Assembly (NCBI RefSeq): GCF_000237325.1
Contig: NC_017542.1
Coordinates: 1,743,501-1,807,500, forward strand
DNA from: Paenibacillus polymyxa M1
GTDB taxonomy: Bacteria > Bacillota > Bacilli > Paenibacillales > Paenibacillaceae
Length of the DNA stretch: 64,000 nucleotides
Direction: 5' to 3'
The notes under the pieces: generated by a model
Databases searched by the model: none
Told to the model about the DNA's origin: nothing
The model's input: only the letters and a program-made list of their open reading frames with translations
In this document: positions 25,594-34,791 of the stretch, piece by piece
How the letters are laid out: every line of letters starts with the position of its first letter
Position numbering within the stretch: position 1 is the stretch's first letter
Translations under genes and position numbers: made by a program

Positions 25594-26010
25594 TTGTCGA
25601 TTAATGAGCTAATCAACATGCTCAATATTTCTCCTGAAGCAACTGGCATTCGCAATGACATGCAAATCATATTGAACACAGTTGAACGCCGCAATGAATA
25701 TGTAAGTCGTATCGTCAATGTTAATGGTGAAAGTAGATTTCTTCTGCTTCATCAAATGAAAGATGAATATTTACAGCATGACCAACTGACAGATGAAAAG
25801 TTCATGTATTTGTGCGCTGTGAATCCTGTGGAAGCTCTGACCCTGTATTTCTTGCAGTCTATTGATATCATCATGTATTGGGAATGGGCTAACGCTAACG
25901 GCACTGCTGAGAAGGCTATACAGTACAAACGTGAGGAACCTTTGTTGCCGTTTATACAAGTTATTGAACGTGCTGAGGATGAATCGAGAGGAATTGTTTC
26001 AGGTTTCTAG
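25594..26010 (+). CDS. SPKA/NEF-family relative, 5' end uncertain
   Basis: The open frame actually extends back to about 25500 (VAIQVFEHGNDDNW...NPNLSINELINML) without an ATG, so the start is unsure or lost. The motif NISPEATGIRNDMQIILNTV-ERRNEY parallels VSPKA..MKFMLRTVERMNEF in the next gene, so the two are diverged tandem paralogs. The C-terminal half is different. Function unknown. Confidence 0.55.
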   Translation: MSINELINMLNISPEATGIRNDMQIILNTVERRNEYVSRIVNVNGESRFLLLHQMKDEYLQHDQLTDEKFMYLCAVNPVEALTLYFLQSIDIIMYWEWANANGTAEKAIQYKREEPLLPFIQVIERAEDESRGIVSGF

Positions 26011-26011
26011 G

Positions 26012-26025
26012 GTGTCACGTGACAC
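26012..26025. promoter_or_regulatory. Perfect 14-bp palindrome GTGTCACGTGACAC
   Basis: It lies directly after the stop codon and upstream of the next gene. The TGTCAC/GTGACA half-sites also occur in the hairpin-rich repeats and near 10267-10290, so a shared protein-binding site is possible. Confidence 0.4.
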
Positions 26026-26054
26026 AACTATTTTCCAAAAGGAGAAGATAAATA

Positions 26055-26501
26055 ATGACAATCACATTGAACAACAAAGGGATAGTCAATTTGACCACTA
26101 CTCAAACTCCATATCACTCTGACCTGACAATTGAAAAGCTTTGCTGGTTTCTCGAAGTTTCACCTAAAGCAGAGATCCTAGTTACCAAAATGAAATTTAT
26201 GCTTAGAACCGTTGAGCGCATGAATGAATTTCTTCAACGTAAGTTGCCCACAATGACTGGATTGTCGTTGCTTACTGTTATGCGTAAAGAGGATATTGAT
26301 GCACATGGATACACTTTTAAAGCTGACTTTGTATACGACTATTACCGCAACAAAAAAGGAGCGCTGGAGAAATTGTTTCAAGAGGAAATGCCAACTTGGA
26401 AAGTAAATAGGCTTAAAAAAGATGATCCAGAACGTACATATGACGGTTACGTTGAACGTGGAAAGTATTCATCCTCGTTGGAAGTGGCATTATCTATCTA
26501 A
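26055..26501 (+). CDS. Conserved accessory protein, SPKA/NEF family, copy B
   Basis: 148 residues, MTITLNNKGIVNLTTTQTPY..., with AAAAGGAGAAG upstream. It shares VSPKA..., MRKEDID, FVYDYYRNK, ALEKLFQEE and GKYSSSLEVALSI with 3630-4058. Function unknown. The conserved 32-residue ORF follows 36 bp later, as in the other copy. Confidence 0.7.
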   Translation: MTITLNNKGIVNLTTTQTPYHSDLTIEKLCWFLEVSPKAEILVTKMKFMLRTVERMNEFLQRKLPTMTGLSLLTVMRKEDIDAHGYTFKADFVYDYYRNKKGALEKLFQEEMPTWKVNRLKKDDPERTYDGYVERGKYSSSLEVALSI

Positions 26502-26537
26502 CTGTTACCTATTGAGTTGATAAAGGAGCGATAAACA

Positions 26538-26636
26538 ATGTATAGATGTGGACGACTCATAAAGGGTAAACTTTTTCTACAGACTTGGGATGGTCAATTA
26601 ATCAGTCTGAAAGTGCTGGCTCAAGCCAACAGATAG
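26538..26636 (+). CDS. Conserved 32-residue small protein, copy B
   Basis: MYRCGRLIKGKLFLQTWDGQ...; one residue differs from 4555-4653. Ribosome site AAAGGAGCGATAAACA. Kept linkage and coding sequence support a real small protein. Confidence 0.6.
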   Translation: MYRCGRLIKGKLFLQTWDGQLISLKVLAQANR

Positions 26637-26870
26637 GCATATGTAAAACAAGAGAGAATGTGTATATAGGAGTCAGGGAGGGTTAAATTTAGCCCCAAGT
26701 AAAAAAGGAGAAGTAAACAGGTATAGCTTTTTAGCATTTGTTGGATTTATTTAAGTATGAAACAAAATTCTTCCTTATTATTGGAACAATGTGCTAATAT
26801 AATAGGTATATAATACCAAAAGAGAGTTGTAGAAAAGTAAAAAAATAAGGTATTAGCTAGTTCATTCGCC

Positions 26871-27410
26871 TTGGTGTTAATTCTTTCCAGTACTAGTGCA
26901 TATGCTCATCCGGGTAGAACTGATTCAAATGGTGGACATTATTGCCGTACTAACTGTGCTAAGTGGGGACTCCAAGACGGGGAATGTCACTATCGTTCCT
27001 CATCTTCAAGTTCAAGTAAATTAACTCCTAAAAAGAGCGTTGCAAAGCCTAAAGCAGCAAAGCCAGCTTATAAAGAATCTGGATTAAGAGTTTACGTGAA
27101 CGGAAATAAATTAAGCGTTAGTAGTGAGCCATTGATTTATCAGAATACCAATTTGGTTCCACTTCGCGAGATTGCTGAAGGCTTGGGTGCTACCCTGAAC
27201 TATGATAATAATAGTGGCACAATTGGTGTAACTAAAGGAAATAGTAAAATGACACTTACCATTGGAAGCAAAATAGTGTTTTACAATGGATCATCTGAAA
27301 CAGTGAGCGCAGCACCTAAAGTAATAAAGGGAGTTACATATGTTCCTGCTCAGGTTTTTGCTAGGGGATTAGGTGCAGGAATTGAATTAGACAGTATTAT
27401 AACTCTTTGA
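26871..27410 (+). CDS. Secreted YHYH-like/copper-amine-oxidase-N domain protein
   Basis: After a partial signal segment (LILSSTSAYA) comes HPGRTDSNGGHYCRTNCAKW...GECHY, the Cys/His motif of YHYH-type surface proteins. A Ser-rich linker and a copper amine oxidase N-terminal-like stalk domain follow (RVYVNGNKLSVSSEP, VPLREIAEGLGATLNYD). The ORF opens at TTG; upstream the signal peptide appears out of frame (KVLASSFALV with a missing T), so the start is uncertain. An envelope-binding role is inferred. Confidence 0.7.
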   Translation: MVLILSSTSAYAHPGRTDSNGGHYCRTNCAKWGLQDGECHYRSSSSSSSKLTPKKSVAKPKAAKPAYKESGLRVYVNGNKLSVSSEPLIYQNTNLVPLREIAEGLGATLNYDNNSGTIGVTKGNSKMTLTIGSKIVFYNGSSETVSAAPKVIKGVTYVPAQVFARGLGAGIELDSIITL

Positions 27411-27603
27411 AAATAACATATTAGAGCCCTGTAAATAAGATAGAGAAGTTTTGTGACTACCTTCAATATACCAATTAAAGTATCACAGGTTTTAGAAAAG
27501 TTACATAAAATCTGTGATGCTTTTCTGTTATATATTGATAACTGTGTTGTAAGTAAAAAGATAATTTTATAAGGAATTGATTTATATTAAAGAGCAGCTA
27601 AAG

Positions 27604-28016
27604 ATGGTAGCAACCAAAGTAAGGAGAGCAATTGAGAGTATTGATCCAAACAAATTCTCTATGTACTGCCAGTTCCATCATGGATTTCCTGATGGGCATG
27701 TGGAGATTCAAGTATGATCATAGGGAAGTTGTTGCTGGATGAATTTGAAATTGATTGTGATTATGTTACTGGCAATTGTACTATTGAAGGTCACGAATCA
27801 AAGACTCACGTATGGTTAGAGTATGAAGGATATAAAATTGACATTACAGCGGATCAATTTAGAGATTTATTTAGAATAACTGAAGAGATTGTAGTCAGCG
27901 CAAATCATGAATTGTATAAATATTTTGAAGTAAAAGAAACAAGGAAAATATCTGAGCACTTCCCTAATGAATTAAGGACGCCTTATATTTTGATAAGAGA
28001 TTTAATCTATAACTAA
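27604..28016 (+). pseudogene. Papain/transglutaminase-like hypothetical, one-base frameshift
   Basis: MVATKVRRAIESIDPNKFSM...FHHGFPDG continues, if one G is added at 27688-27690, as ACGDSSMIIGKLLLDEFEID and THVWLEYEGYKIDITADQF. The ordered Cys (ACGD), His (THVWLE) and Asp (IDITADQF) resemble a common family of small papain-fold hypothetical proteins. As read, the second part alone starts at ATG 27714 without the Cys. Confidence 0.55.
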
Positions 28017-28045
28017 ATTAATCTTACACAGGATAGGGTGAATTC

Positions 28046-28213
28046 ATGAATAAGCAAGCGCTCAAAGGGTTTGCTCTGATTTGTATCGTTGCTTTACTCA
28101 TACATAAGTGGCTATTTGTAACACTTTTGTTTGGTGGGATAGTTTTCTATGTTATTGGCAAAATCGACTTTTATCAAATGAAGGATGCCTATAAGTCAAA
28201 AAAGAAAAGGTAA
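28046..28213 (+). CDS. Small membrane protein, 55 aa
   Basis: MNKQALKGFALICIVALLIH..., with two hydrophobic segments (residues 7-21 and 23-40) and a basic tail KSKKKR. GGATAGGGTG lies upstream. It sits between the papain-like gene and the 54-residue gene. Function unknown. Confidence 0.55.
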   Translation: MNKQALKGFALICIVALLIHKWLFVTLLFGGIVFYVIGKIDFYQMKDAYKSKKKR

Positions 28214-28258
28214 AACGAATCTTTGATTTGGGTAATATCAATTAAAGGAGAGGATTCC

Positions 28259-28423
28259 ATGAAAAAAGGCATAAAAATTAGCGGAGCAGTTTTTGCTACT
28301 AAAGGTAACATTGATCACGATGAATTTATTGATAAGTTTATAGAGTTTGTTGAATCTAATGGCTGGGAATTTGGTGGAGGAAGTAGATTAATAGATGAAG
28401 ATGGAAATGATATTAAAGAATAA
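28259..28423 (+). CDS. Conserved 54-residue protein, copy B
   Basis: Differs from 7875-8039 by a few residues (ATKGNIDHDEF). The same ribosome site (AAAGGAGAGGATTCC) and about 45 bp of upstream sequence are shared, so the duplicated block starts near 28212. Confidence 0.7.
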   Translation: MKKGIKISGAVFATKGNIDHDEFIDKFIEFVESNGWEFGGGSRLIDEDGNDIKE

Positions 28424-28481
28424 AATATGACTTTCATAAGCTGATATAAAGAAAACTAGATTTTGATTAGGAGGTTGTAAG

Positions 28482-29236
28482 ATGAATTACCCTTAGAGCA
28501 AAGATATTGACTGGAAGCTACAGTCAAAAGACAAGCAAGTGTATATTATGCGAGATCATAACTGGTCATTTGCTGCTTGGGAAGTATCTAAAATAGAGAA
28601 TAGAATTCAAGAGGGTTCATTGGTTGTTCATGTTGATTCACATTTTGATGATGTGCCAGATGGACTAGTAGTAAGAGGTTTATTTGAGGCGAAATCCAAA
28701 GAAGACATCATGAAGGTAAGTAGAAGCTATGACAGATCATTGGGGCAAGTTCCTGAGTCTAATTTGATGCATATAGACAATTTTATTTGGGCATTGATTG
28801 GAAGAGGAACCATTGAAGAAGTAATTTTTGTATCAAGAGACAAACTAGAACTTAATGTTCTGCCAGATGTGCGAGAAGAGTATGCACATTGCCTCCCTGA
28901 AAATTGAAAGTATAGTTCAAAGCTATTCCCTAATACTGAAGAATTTTTGATTCATATGATGGTGAAAAGTTTTGCAGAGTACATAGGTAATGGTCTGCTA
29001 TTCTAGACCTTGATATTGATGCTTTCAACAATAGCGACACAATCGGAGAGTCCGACTTTATTTCGGAAGAAACAATAAGAGAATATATTAAAGGTTTGAA
29101 AGAGTTGTATCCATGGGATTTGATAACAATCGCCATTTCGCCCGATTATTCTGGTGGAACCACAGGGGCATCGTATTTGTAAAATATAGTTTTGAGTGAG
29201 TTGGGTATAGATTTAACCGATATGGAGAAGTGGTAG
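28482..29236 (+). pseudogene. UPF0489-family gene, decayed copy
   Basis: ATG after GGAGG is followed by an early TAG (MNYP, stop), then SKDIDWKLQSKDKQVYIMRD and VVHVDSHFDDVPDG. Further stops and a frame change precede SAILDLDIDAFNNSD and PWDLITIAISPDYSGG. At least four lesions. It is the decayed relative of 7048-7829. Confidence 0.75.
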
Positions 29237-29293
29237 GACTATGTTTTATTCAAGTCGATGAAACAAATACTTCATAACAAGGAGTACATGAAA

Positions 29294-29614
29294 ATGGGAC
29301 ACGATATTAGTGGGTTTAACAAGGAAAACAAAGAAGTTGTGTATACTCGATACGGATCTTGGAACGAAGGCGCAAGGTATTTATATAGAGTTCTAGATGT
29401 TCAATTATTAGACGGTGGGGTTAGTGGTGTAGGTGAAGAAATTTATTTCGATGAAAACCAAATTAGAGATGCTATTTTAAAGTCCAAAACAATTGATTGG
29501 TCTAACATTGAACAAACCGAGCCTGAGTATGAGAAAGACAAATTAGCCAAGTTTCTCGATGGACTTTTAAGCATAGCTACCAACGAAGGCAAGGTAAAAG
29601 TTTATTTTGGATAA
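29294..29614 (+). CDS. MGHDIS-type hypothetical protein
   Basis: 106 residues starting MGHDISGFNKENKEVVYTRY, preceded by AAGGAGTACATGAAA. Small firmicute proteins starting MGHDI are common, but their role is unknown. Soluble alpha/beta. Confidence 0.6.
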   Translation: MGHDISGFNKENKEVVYTRYGSWNEGARYLYRVLDVQLLDGGVSGVGEEIYFDENQIRDAILKSKTIDWSNIEQTEPEYEKDKLAKFLDGLLSIATNEGKVKVYFG

Positions 29615-29643
29615 ATCATACATTTCATTGTGAGGGGACTTGG

Positions 29644-30236
29644 ATTGGAAACAAACTACTGGAGTAAACTTTACAATTCTTTTGAGAGTGACTCAAAAAT
29701 ACTTGTATATTGGAACTTATTTATAGCGCTATCCATCCCTTTCATTATTTTTATAAATAGTAGAATGGGCATAGATATGTCTTTGATTTATAATCATTAC
29801 TAGCATCATGTTTATTTATTCTTTTGTATGTACTATTAAGTTGAAGGGAGGAAATAAGCTTCCTTGGTGGACATATCCAATCTTATTAGTTCTTATTCCG
29901 ATAGTAGCATCTTACCTTGTTCGTTGGATTGGCGATGATATGACTTCAGGAATTGTTATAAACTCAAATCCACAACAATTAAAATCTGCATCAACAGAAG
30001 ATTTAAAATACTCTATATTTTCAGCGATACGTTCAGGCTCCGAAGAGGTATGGAGATACTCGGCAATATTCTCTGATATGTATTTTTTTCAGAAACAATT
30101 AAGTAAATTATATTCATGCTCATTGATGAAGTATCTATTCTTAATGATTTCATTTTTGATCATTACATTCCTTTTTGATCATTACATTCCTTTTTGGGTG
30201 GATACATACTCTGGGTTATTCCAATTCATACTTTAA
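29644..30236 (+). pseudogene. CPBP-like membrane protein, frameshifted
   Basis: ETNYWSKLYNSFESDSKILV... runs through one membrane helix, then shifts frame near 29797 to MFIYSFVCTIKLKGGNKLPW... The motif SGSEEVWRYSAI resembles motif 1 (EExxxR) of CPBP intramembrane proteases. Near 30153-30192 a 20-bp segment is duplicated in tandem, which shifts the 3' end. Later CPBP motifs are absent, so it is probably inactive. Confidence 0.55.
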
Positions 30237-30378
30237 TTTCGATGTAATTATAGTGATCGGAATGATTTCCAATTAGCAAATAAACTGGATTGAAAGCGGG
30301 AGATGCATCGTTGTATGTTACACCTAAGTTAGTGTGCGAAAAGTTATCGTGGTGACTATTGATAATAGTGTGAAAAAA

Positions 30379-30657
30379 TTAACTCGATTTTCCTAACTGT
30401 GAAAATGCCATCTTATAAGCCACAAACGTAATAATTGCGTAGATAAAACCATGTAGAATCCAAGCATCTATATTAACTGCAATGGTTTTTAAATTGGTGG
30501 CAATAAATATAAGAGGCAGTAACAAGGCTAGAATTAATCCTAAGTAGATGTTTCCTTTGAAATAGGCGAAACATACTCCGATCAAGATTGCAAGAATGGG
30601 GCAAAGTAAAAAAGTAGGGAGGAGAGGATTAAGTTTTGGAAATAACCAATAAATCAT
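30379..30657 (-). CDS. Small integral membrane protein (DUF2651-like)
   Basis: The ATG at 30657 after AAGGAGTGATTATT is preferred over an in-frame GTG three codons upstream. About 92 residues with three hydrophobic helices (LLPTFLLCPILAILIGVCFA, LGLILALLLPLIFIA, HGFIYAIITFVAYKM). Function unknown. Confidence 0.6.
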   Translation of the reverse strand: MIYWLFPKLNPLLPTFLLCPILAILIGVCFAYFKGNIYLGLILALLLPLIFIATNLKTIAVNIDAWILHGFIYAIITFVAYKMAFSQLGKSS

Positions 30658-30675
30658 AATAATCACTCCTTAAAG

Positions 30676-31032
30676 TTATTTAGTCAGAAAAAAACGAATC
30701 ATTTCCTTGTTTGATTTAAATGCTAGAGGAATGACATGTAATTCTTTGCCTGTCAATAAGTCATATTCTCTTCTTTCTCTTATTCTATCAACAGGAGAAT
30801 TTTTGACATAATCATATAGGACAAAAACAGATCCCGCAAGATACTGTACTCCAGATATTATTCCTTTCTCATTTTGTATTTTTTCGGATACAGAATTGCT
30901 TTGTTTTAATCTCAGCTTTTTAGGATTTTTGTTGAGGTCATTGAAAATAGTATAATTTAAGTCTTCAGAGAGAATATATAATTTATCGTTGTAAATTTGG
31001 CTGTCATAAAACAAAAATGAAGTATCTGACAA
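30676..31032 (-). pseudogene. 5'-truncated hypothetical protein
   Basis: The frame SFLFYDSQIYNDKLYILSED...FKSNKEMIRFFLTK extends back to about 31075 (NQTHHFRNGKLENE) without a start, and then meets the duplicated secreted-protein region. It looks like the C-terminal part of a beta-propeller-like protein cut off by that insertion. Confidence 0.5.
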
Positions 31033-31140
31033 TGATGTTTCATTCTCTAACTTACCATTCCGAAAATGATGGGTCTGGTTACCCGATTAAATTTTCTGGG
31101 AATGGATATACAAATTAATTAATGAAAGGCTAGGGAAGAA

Positions 31141-31315
31141 GTGAAGGCTATATTAAAATTTTTGACCCTTACTGTTACGTTTGCTGTAGTTATTGGTAAT
31201 AATGTTTTTGCTAGTGACGATACTTCTGAAGAAATGAAGGGCGTTACAAAAGCAATAGTCCCTGACAGTGTATTAGAAGAACTTAATCATCCTGATAAAA
31301 TCTATACTAAAGATG
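31141..31315 (+). pseudogene. 5' half of the secreted small protein gene, locus 2
   Basis: GTG after AGGGAAGAA begins KAILKFLTLTVTFAVVIGNN and runs to HPDKIYTKDG, closely matching 11483-11655. Homology ends at 31315; the 3' half lies 1 kb away on the other strand (32273-32419). Confidence 0.85.
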
Positions 31316-31473
31316 GGTGAAAGTGAATCTGCTAGGGGCAATTTTAGAAATTAAATAGACGTTTATGATGTAAAATACCCCCCGTCCTTTTTATTGTACC
31401 TGCTAGTATTCGATCAGCAGACATAACAAAGAAACCTAGACATAATCATCTAGGCTCCATACACATGAACAAT

Positions 31474-32091
31474 TTATCCTACTTGTTTCTGTTGCTCATA
31501 TTCCTTTACCCTGCGATAGAACGTGTTAGGCTTCATTTCTACGCGCTTCATTGCTTCGACTGCTGTTATTCCACCTTGCTTCCATTCCTCATATGCTGTA
31601 ATAAACTCATCACTTATTGCCTTTTTAGGCCGACCAAATACCACACCATTATTTTTGGCTGCTGCTATATCTTCAGATTGTCTACCGTTTATCTTCTCAC
31701 GTTCACGTTCTGCCATGTAGCTGAGTAATTCAAGCACGATACTAGATATAACCTTTTCCAAACCATTTTGATATTGTCTAGTGTCAAGGATAGGCATATC
31801 AAGGATAACAATGTGTGCACCTATCTCACACGTTATATCTTGCCATTCACGTTTGATTTCTTTAGCATTCCGTCCAAGCCTGTCAAGTTCCTTAATGAAC
31901 AGAATGTCTCCGTGTCTAAGTACGCTCTTTAATGTTTGATATTGTGGTTTGTCAAAATTCTTGCCACTTTGCTTATCAATGAAGTAATCACGTTCCATAA
32001 TACCTAAGTCCTTCATCGATTCTAATTGTCTAGCTTCATTCTGATCTTTACTCGATACTCTTATGTAAGCATAGCGTCTAATCTCACTCAT
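31474..32091 (-). CDS. Serine recombinase (resolvase/invertase), copy 2
   Basis: MSEIRRYAYIRVSSKDQNEA, with catalytic Ser in YIRVSS. Otherwise close to the copy at 12094, including FIKELDRLGRN, MAEREREKINGRQSE and the C-terminal helix-turn-helix. Start chosen as for copy 1. Its terminator (AGCCTAGATGATTATG-TCTAGG) lies at 31432-31458. The gene sits inside the inverted segment it may have moved. Confidence 0.9.
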   Translation of the reverse strand: MSEIRRYAYIRVSSKDQNEARQLESMKDLGIMERDYFIDKQSGKNFDKPQYQTLKSVLRHGDILFIKELDRLGRNAKEIKREWQDITCEIGAHIVILDMPILDTRQYQNGLEKVISSIVLELLSYMAEREREKINGRQSEDIAAAKNNGVVFGRPKKAISDEFITAYEEWKQGGITAVEAMKRVEMKPNTFYRRVKEYEQQKQVG

Positions 32092-32199
32092 ATGGATCAT
32101 CCTCTACTATGTCATTAATTATATTATAGCAAAAATATGTAAAAATGTATGCTATATGACAAAGTATTGGAAAAAGACTTGGCTAAATTGAGCATAATA

Positions 32200-32222
32200 A
32201 AAAGGGCAACCGAAGTCGCCCT
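32200..32222 (-). terminator. UUCG-type terminator, inverted copy
   Basis: Reads on the minus strand as AGGGCGAC-TTCG-GTTGCCCT plus TTTTT, the same element as 11866-11889. Confidence 0.85.
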
Positions 32223-32272
32223 AGATATTCCAATTATACAACTTAACTTTTCAAATGCTTTAGTACACAAAT

Positions 32273-32419
32273 CTATTTACTGTCTTCTTCCTTGATGTAA
32301 GTAGCGTCATATTGAATGATTGCTTTAGTTTCATCAGTAGTCTTTGAAACGTCGTAGACTACTTCATCTTGACTGAACTTATCTTCATCATGGAGAGATT
32401 GCGGTTTTTTTATAAATAA
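32273..32419 (-). pseudogene. 3' half of the secreted small protein gene, locus 2
   Basis: On the minus strand it reads KKPQSLHDEDKFSQDEVVYD and ends EEDSK, matching the end of 11483-11815. It is separated from its 5' half (31141-31315) by the inversion. Confidence 0.85.
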
Positions 32420-32430
32420 GTCAAGTTATT

Positions 32431-32799
32431 TTTTGACTCGATACCGTCCCTAATATCATTAAGGTTGCTTGTATGTCATACATCCAATCTAGGCTCAATT
32501 CATAGATTAAAACACAAGGGAATGCGAACCTGACTATTAATCTGGTACTTTGTATTGGATGAGTTATGTTCTAATTTTTCAAATAAACTATACATCAACA
32601 TAAAGATGATATCCTTAATCATGAAATCATCGTAACTATCCCAAAAGGTATCTTGAGTACTATATGAAAGGTATATGATTTTATACCAAAAGATGGTACA
32701 ATCAAGATCACTAGAACTTTTTACTACTTGTTTCACAACTACATAATAAATTTAACTTTGCATCGTATTGTTAGTCTGTGTTGAAAGGGTGGTTTATCG
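32431..32799 (+). promoter_or_regulatory. aloR: Conserved upstream region of receptor gene 2
   Basis: Matches 13003-13372 along its length, including the AAAAGGTAT, AAAGGTAT and AAAAGATGGTA blocks and the GAAAGGGTGG ribosome site. Conservation of non-coding DNA next to a regulator gene suggests operator function. Confidence 0.5.
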
Positions 32800-34218
32800 A
32801 TGAAAATTACACCCACGATTAGAGCAGAATTGGAACAATTTCTACAACAAGAAGGCTTAACATTATCTAAATTTGGACAAATCGCAGGGATGAATAGAGG
32901 AATAATAAGTAGCATTGTAAAAGGTAATAAATCTATGTCTATTAATCAGCTTGATCGAATTACTGAAGCTATGGGCTTACCAGAAGGTCGCTTTTATGAT
33001 CTATTTATAGAAAATTATATTATTGACCATCCTCCTAATATGAGACGAATCGAGCCGTTTTTGTTTCGCTGTGCGGAGTTGGACAAGTTGGATGCAATCC
33101 GTCGAGTGGTGGGAGCCATCATGGATAATCTGCTGTATTCACCCAAGCTATTTGAAATTGCAGAAGAATTGTTGTCGCAGGGAAGACATGCGGCTGCATT
33201 GCTACTCTATGAGGGGGTAGCTGAAGCGGAGAGATATCAACATTCTGAACGTTTGGCGGTTTGTCAATATCGTATATTCAAGATTCAGATTAGTGACGAT
33301 CAAAGCCAAAATGTCGGGGCGGCAGCCGTATTTGAGGCTTTTGTCGAACGACTAGATGAAATAGACCAGCTTGACGCATTGAAGGATTTAGCAAACGTAT
33401 ACAGGTCTTTACGAAAATGGGACAAGGTTGAGGAAATGGCGATAAAAATGAGAGCTAAAGCCGAGATCCAATATACAATGAAACATCAACAGAACAGCCG
33501 AGAACAGACCGAATCTAGCGACAAGCTAAGTCGTCCCTTGTTTGTGTACATTGCTTATGCAGACTTGCTCTGTGCTAATGCATGTGAAGAGCAGGGTAAT
33601 TATGAGCAGGCATTACACTATACATATGCCTACTCCAATTTAGATTGGGTTAGAGAGACCGATGAGGATACCCAGCACTGGATTGGTTTGTTTAAACACT
33701 GGTCACAAGCTAATATACTTGCATATAGGCTTTTATCTGGTGATGTGAGTGCGCTTCATGAATATCTAAACTTTATTGATGACTCATCAGATACGATTCA
33801 AGAAGATAGGGTAACTCAATTACTTAACATAATGACGGCGGCTAACCGTTATGAGCTTGATTTAAACGATATACTTAAACGATTTGAAACAGAAATTGGG
33901 TCTTTATCTCAGCGACCATCATCAGATGATATGTATACCCAGCAAGTAATACCGGAATACTCTGCACTTTGTGGATATGAATTGGCTTATTATTATTTAA
34001 ATCATGGGATGCATTATGATGGCTTTAATCATTTGTTTTGTGCAATGGTAAAAGCGCATATACTAAATAATGAGACATATTTTATAAATTGTATGGGGTT
34101 GTTTGTGCGTTTCAAAGCCCATGCGGTATCTGAAACCAAAACAGAGTTTTACAATCTCATTGAAAAGGTGTGGTTAAACAATGTTGAAAAAAATGGTAAT
34201 GTTGATCGTTGTGAGTAG
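32800..34218 (+). CDS. aloR: RRNPP-type peptide receptor (AloR-like), locus 2
   Basis: 472 residues. The HTH (LTLSKFGQIAGMNRGIISSI) is nearly identical to locus 1, while the TPR part diverges more toward the C-terminus. That pattern fits shared DNA recognition with changed peptide specificity. The pro-peptide starts within its last 38 bp. Downstream are a papain-like secreted protease gene and a membrane-anchored protein remnant. Confidence 0.9.
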   Translation: MKITPTIRAELEQFLQQEGLTLSKFGQIAGMNRGIISSIVKGNKSMSINQLDRITEAMGLPEGRFYDLFIENYIIDHPPNMRRIEPFLFRCAELDKLDAIRRVVGAIMDNLLYSPKLFEIAEELLSQGRHAAALLLYEGVAEAERYQHSERLAVCQYRIFKIQISDDQSQNVGAAAVFEAFVERLDEIDQLDALKDLANVYRSLRKWDKVEEMAIKMRAKAEIQYTMKHQQNSREQTESSDKLSRPLFVYIAYADLLCANACEEQGNYEQALHYTYAYSNLDWVRETDEDTQHWIGLFKHWSQANILAYRLLSGDVSALHEYLNFIDDSSDTIQEDRVTQLLNIMTAANRYELDLNDILKRFETEIGSLSQRPSSDDMYTQQVIPEYSALCGYELAYYYLNHGMHYDGFNHLFCAMVKAHILNNETYFINCMGLFVRFKAHAVSETKTEFYNLIEKVWLNNVEKNGNVDRCE

Positions 34219-34303
34219 CTTTTTGTTCACTTTAGCTGTGCCTATTTATCTGGACAGTCACAATGAAGGATTTCAAATCTTTGCAACACATGGAGGAGCT
34301 TAA
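34181..34303 (+). CDS. aloP: Secreted signal pro-peptide (AloP-like), locus 2
   Basis: 40 residues: MLKKMVMLIVVSSFLFTLAV, then a polar tail ending FATHGGA. Overlaps the receptor 3' end in another frame, with AAAGGTG upstream. Ending THGGA versus QIGGS at locus 1 predicts a different signal. Confidence 0.85.
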   Translation: MLKKMVMLIVVSSFLFTLAVPIYLDSHNEGFQIFATHGGA

Positions 34304-34524
34304 ATACGAATTGATTTGAAAATTTGTTAAAACTGCACCCCCTGAAATAGGTCTAATTACGGAACCCAACAGGCCACCGCAGGGGAATCTCAAAAATCTA
34401 TTATTAAATAATGTCCTATTCCAAGACCTACAACTAAAGTAGGTCTTCTTTGTGATTCGTTCAGACTGTTTTTGTGAACTATCCACTATTAACTAAGATG
34501 AGGATTTGAATAAGGAGGTGCATT

Positions 34525-34647
34525 ATGATAGGGGACGACGGTTTACGTCAAAGGATGGTGATACCTTCAATGTTGTGCGTAATTAAGGAAGTAGCAGGAT
34601 ACAGTTTTCTTAAAATTGTTAATATTTTAACACTTACAGGAAAATGA
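34525..34647 (+). CDS. Possible small protein, 40 aa
   Basis: AAGGAGGTGCATT precedes ATG; peptide MIGDDGLRQRMVIPSMLCVI... Another frame here reads GRRFTSKDGDTFNVVRN, so this may be a frameshifted remnant. The strong ribosome site is the only support. 34304-34524 shows no other gene. Confidence 0.3.
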   Translation: MIGDDGLRQRMVIPSMLCVIKEVAGYSFLKIVNILTLTGK

Positions 34648-34791
34648 TTAATATAGTTCTACTTGCTATTTTTGCTAGAATGTTGAATAAAATGTTATAT
34701 TATTGTATTTACTGTGATATTATTGGATTGTATTCCAAATAAGAAGAAAGGAAGTGTCATTACATGAAAAAAAATCAAAAAGATAGCATTT

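Larger units (their letters stand above)
31316..32419. mobile_element. Inverted segment carrying recombinase 2
   Basis: Relative to locus 1 (11656-12990), this segment is flipped. It contains, reversed, the 3' half of the secreted-protein gene, the UUCG terminator, the recombinase and its terminator. At the left edge the sequence matches the region upstream of receptor 1 near 12970 (CCCCTAGCA). Restoring the orientation rebuilds both the gene and the intergenic spacing, with only about 3 bp unexplained. Confidence 0.8.
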
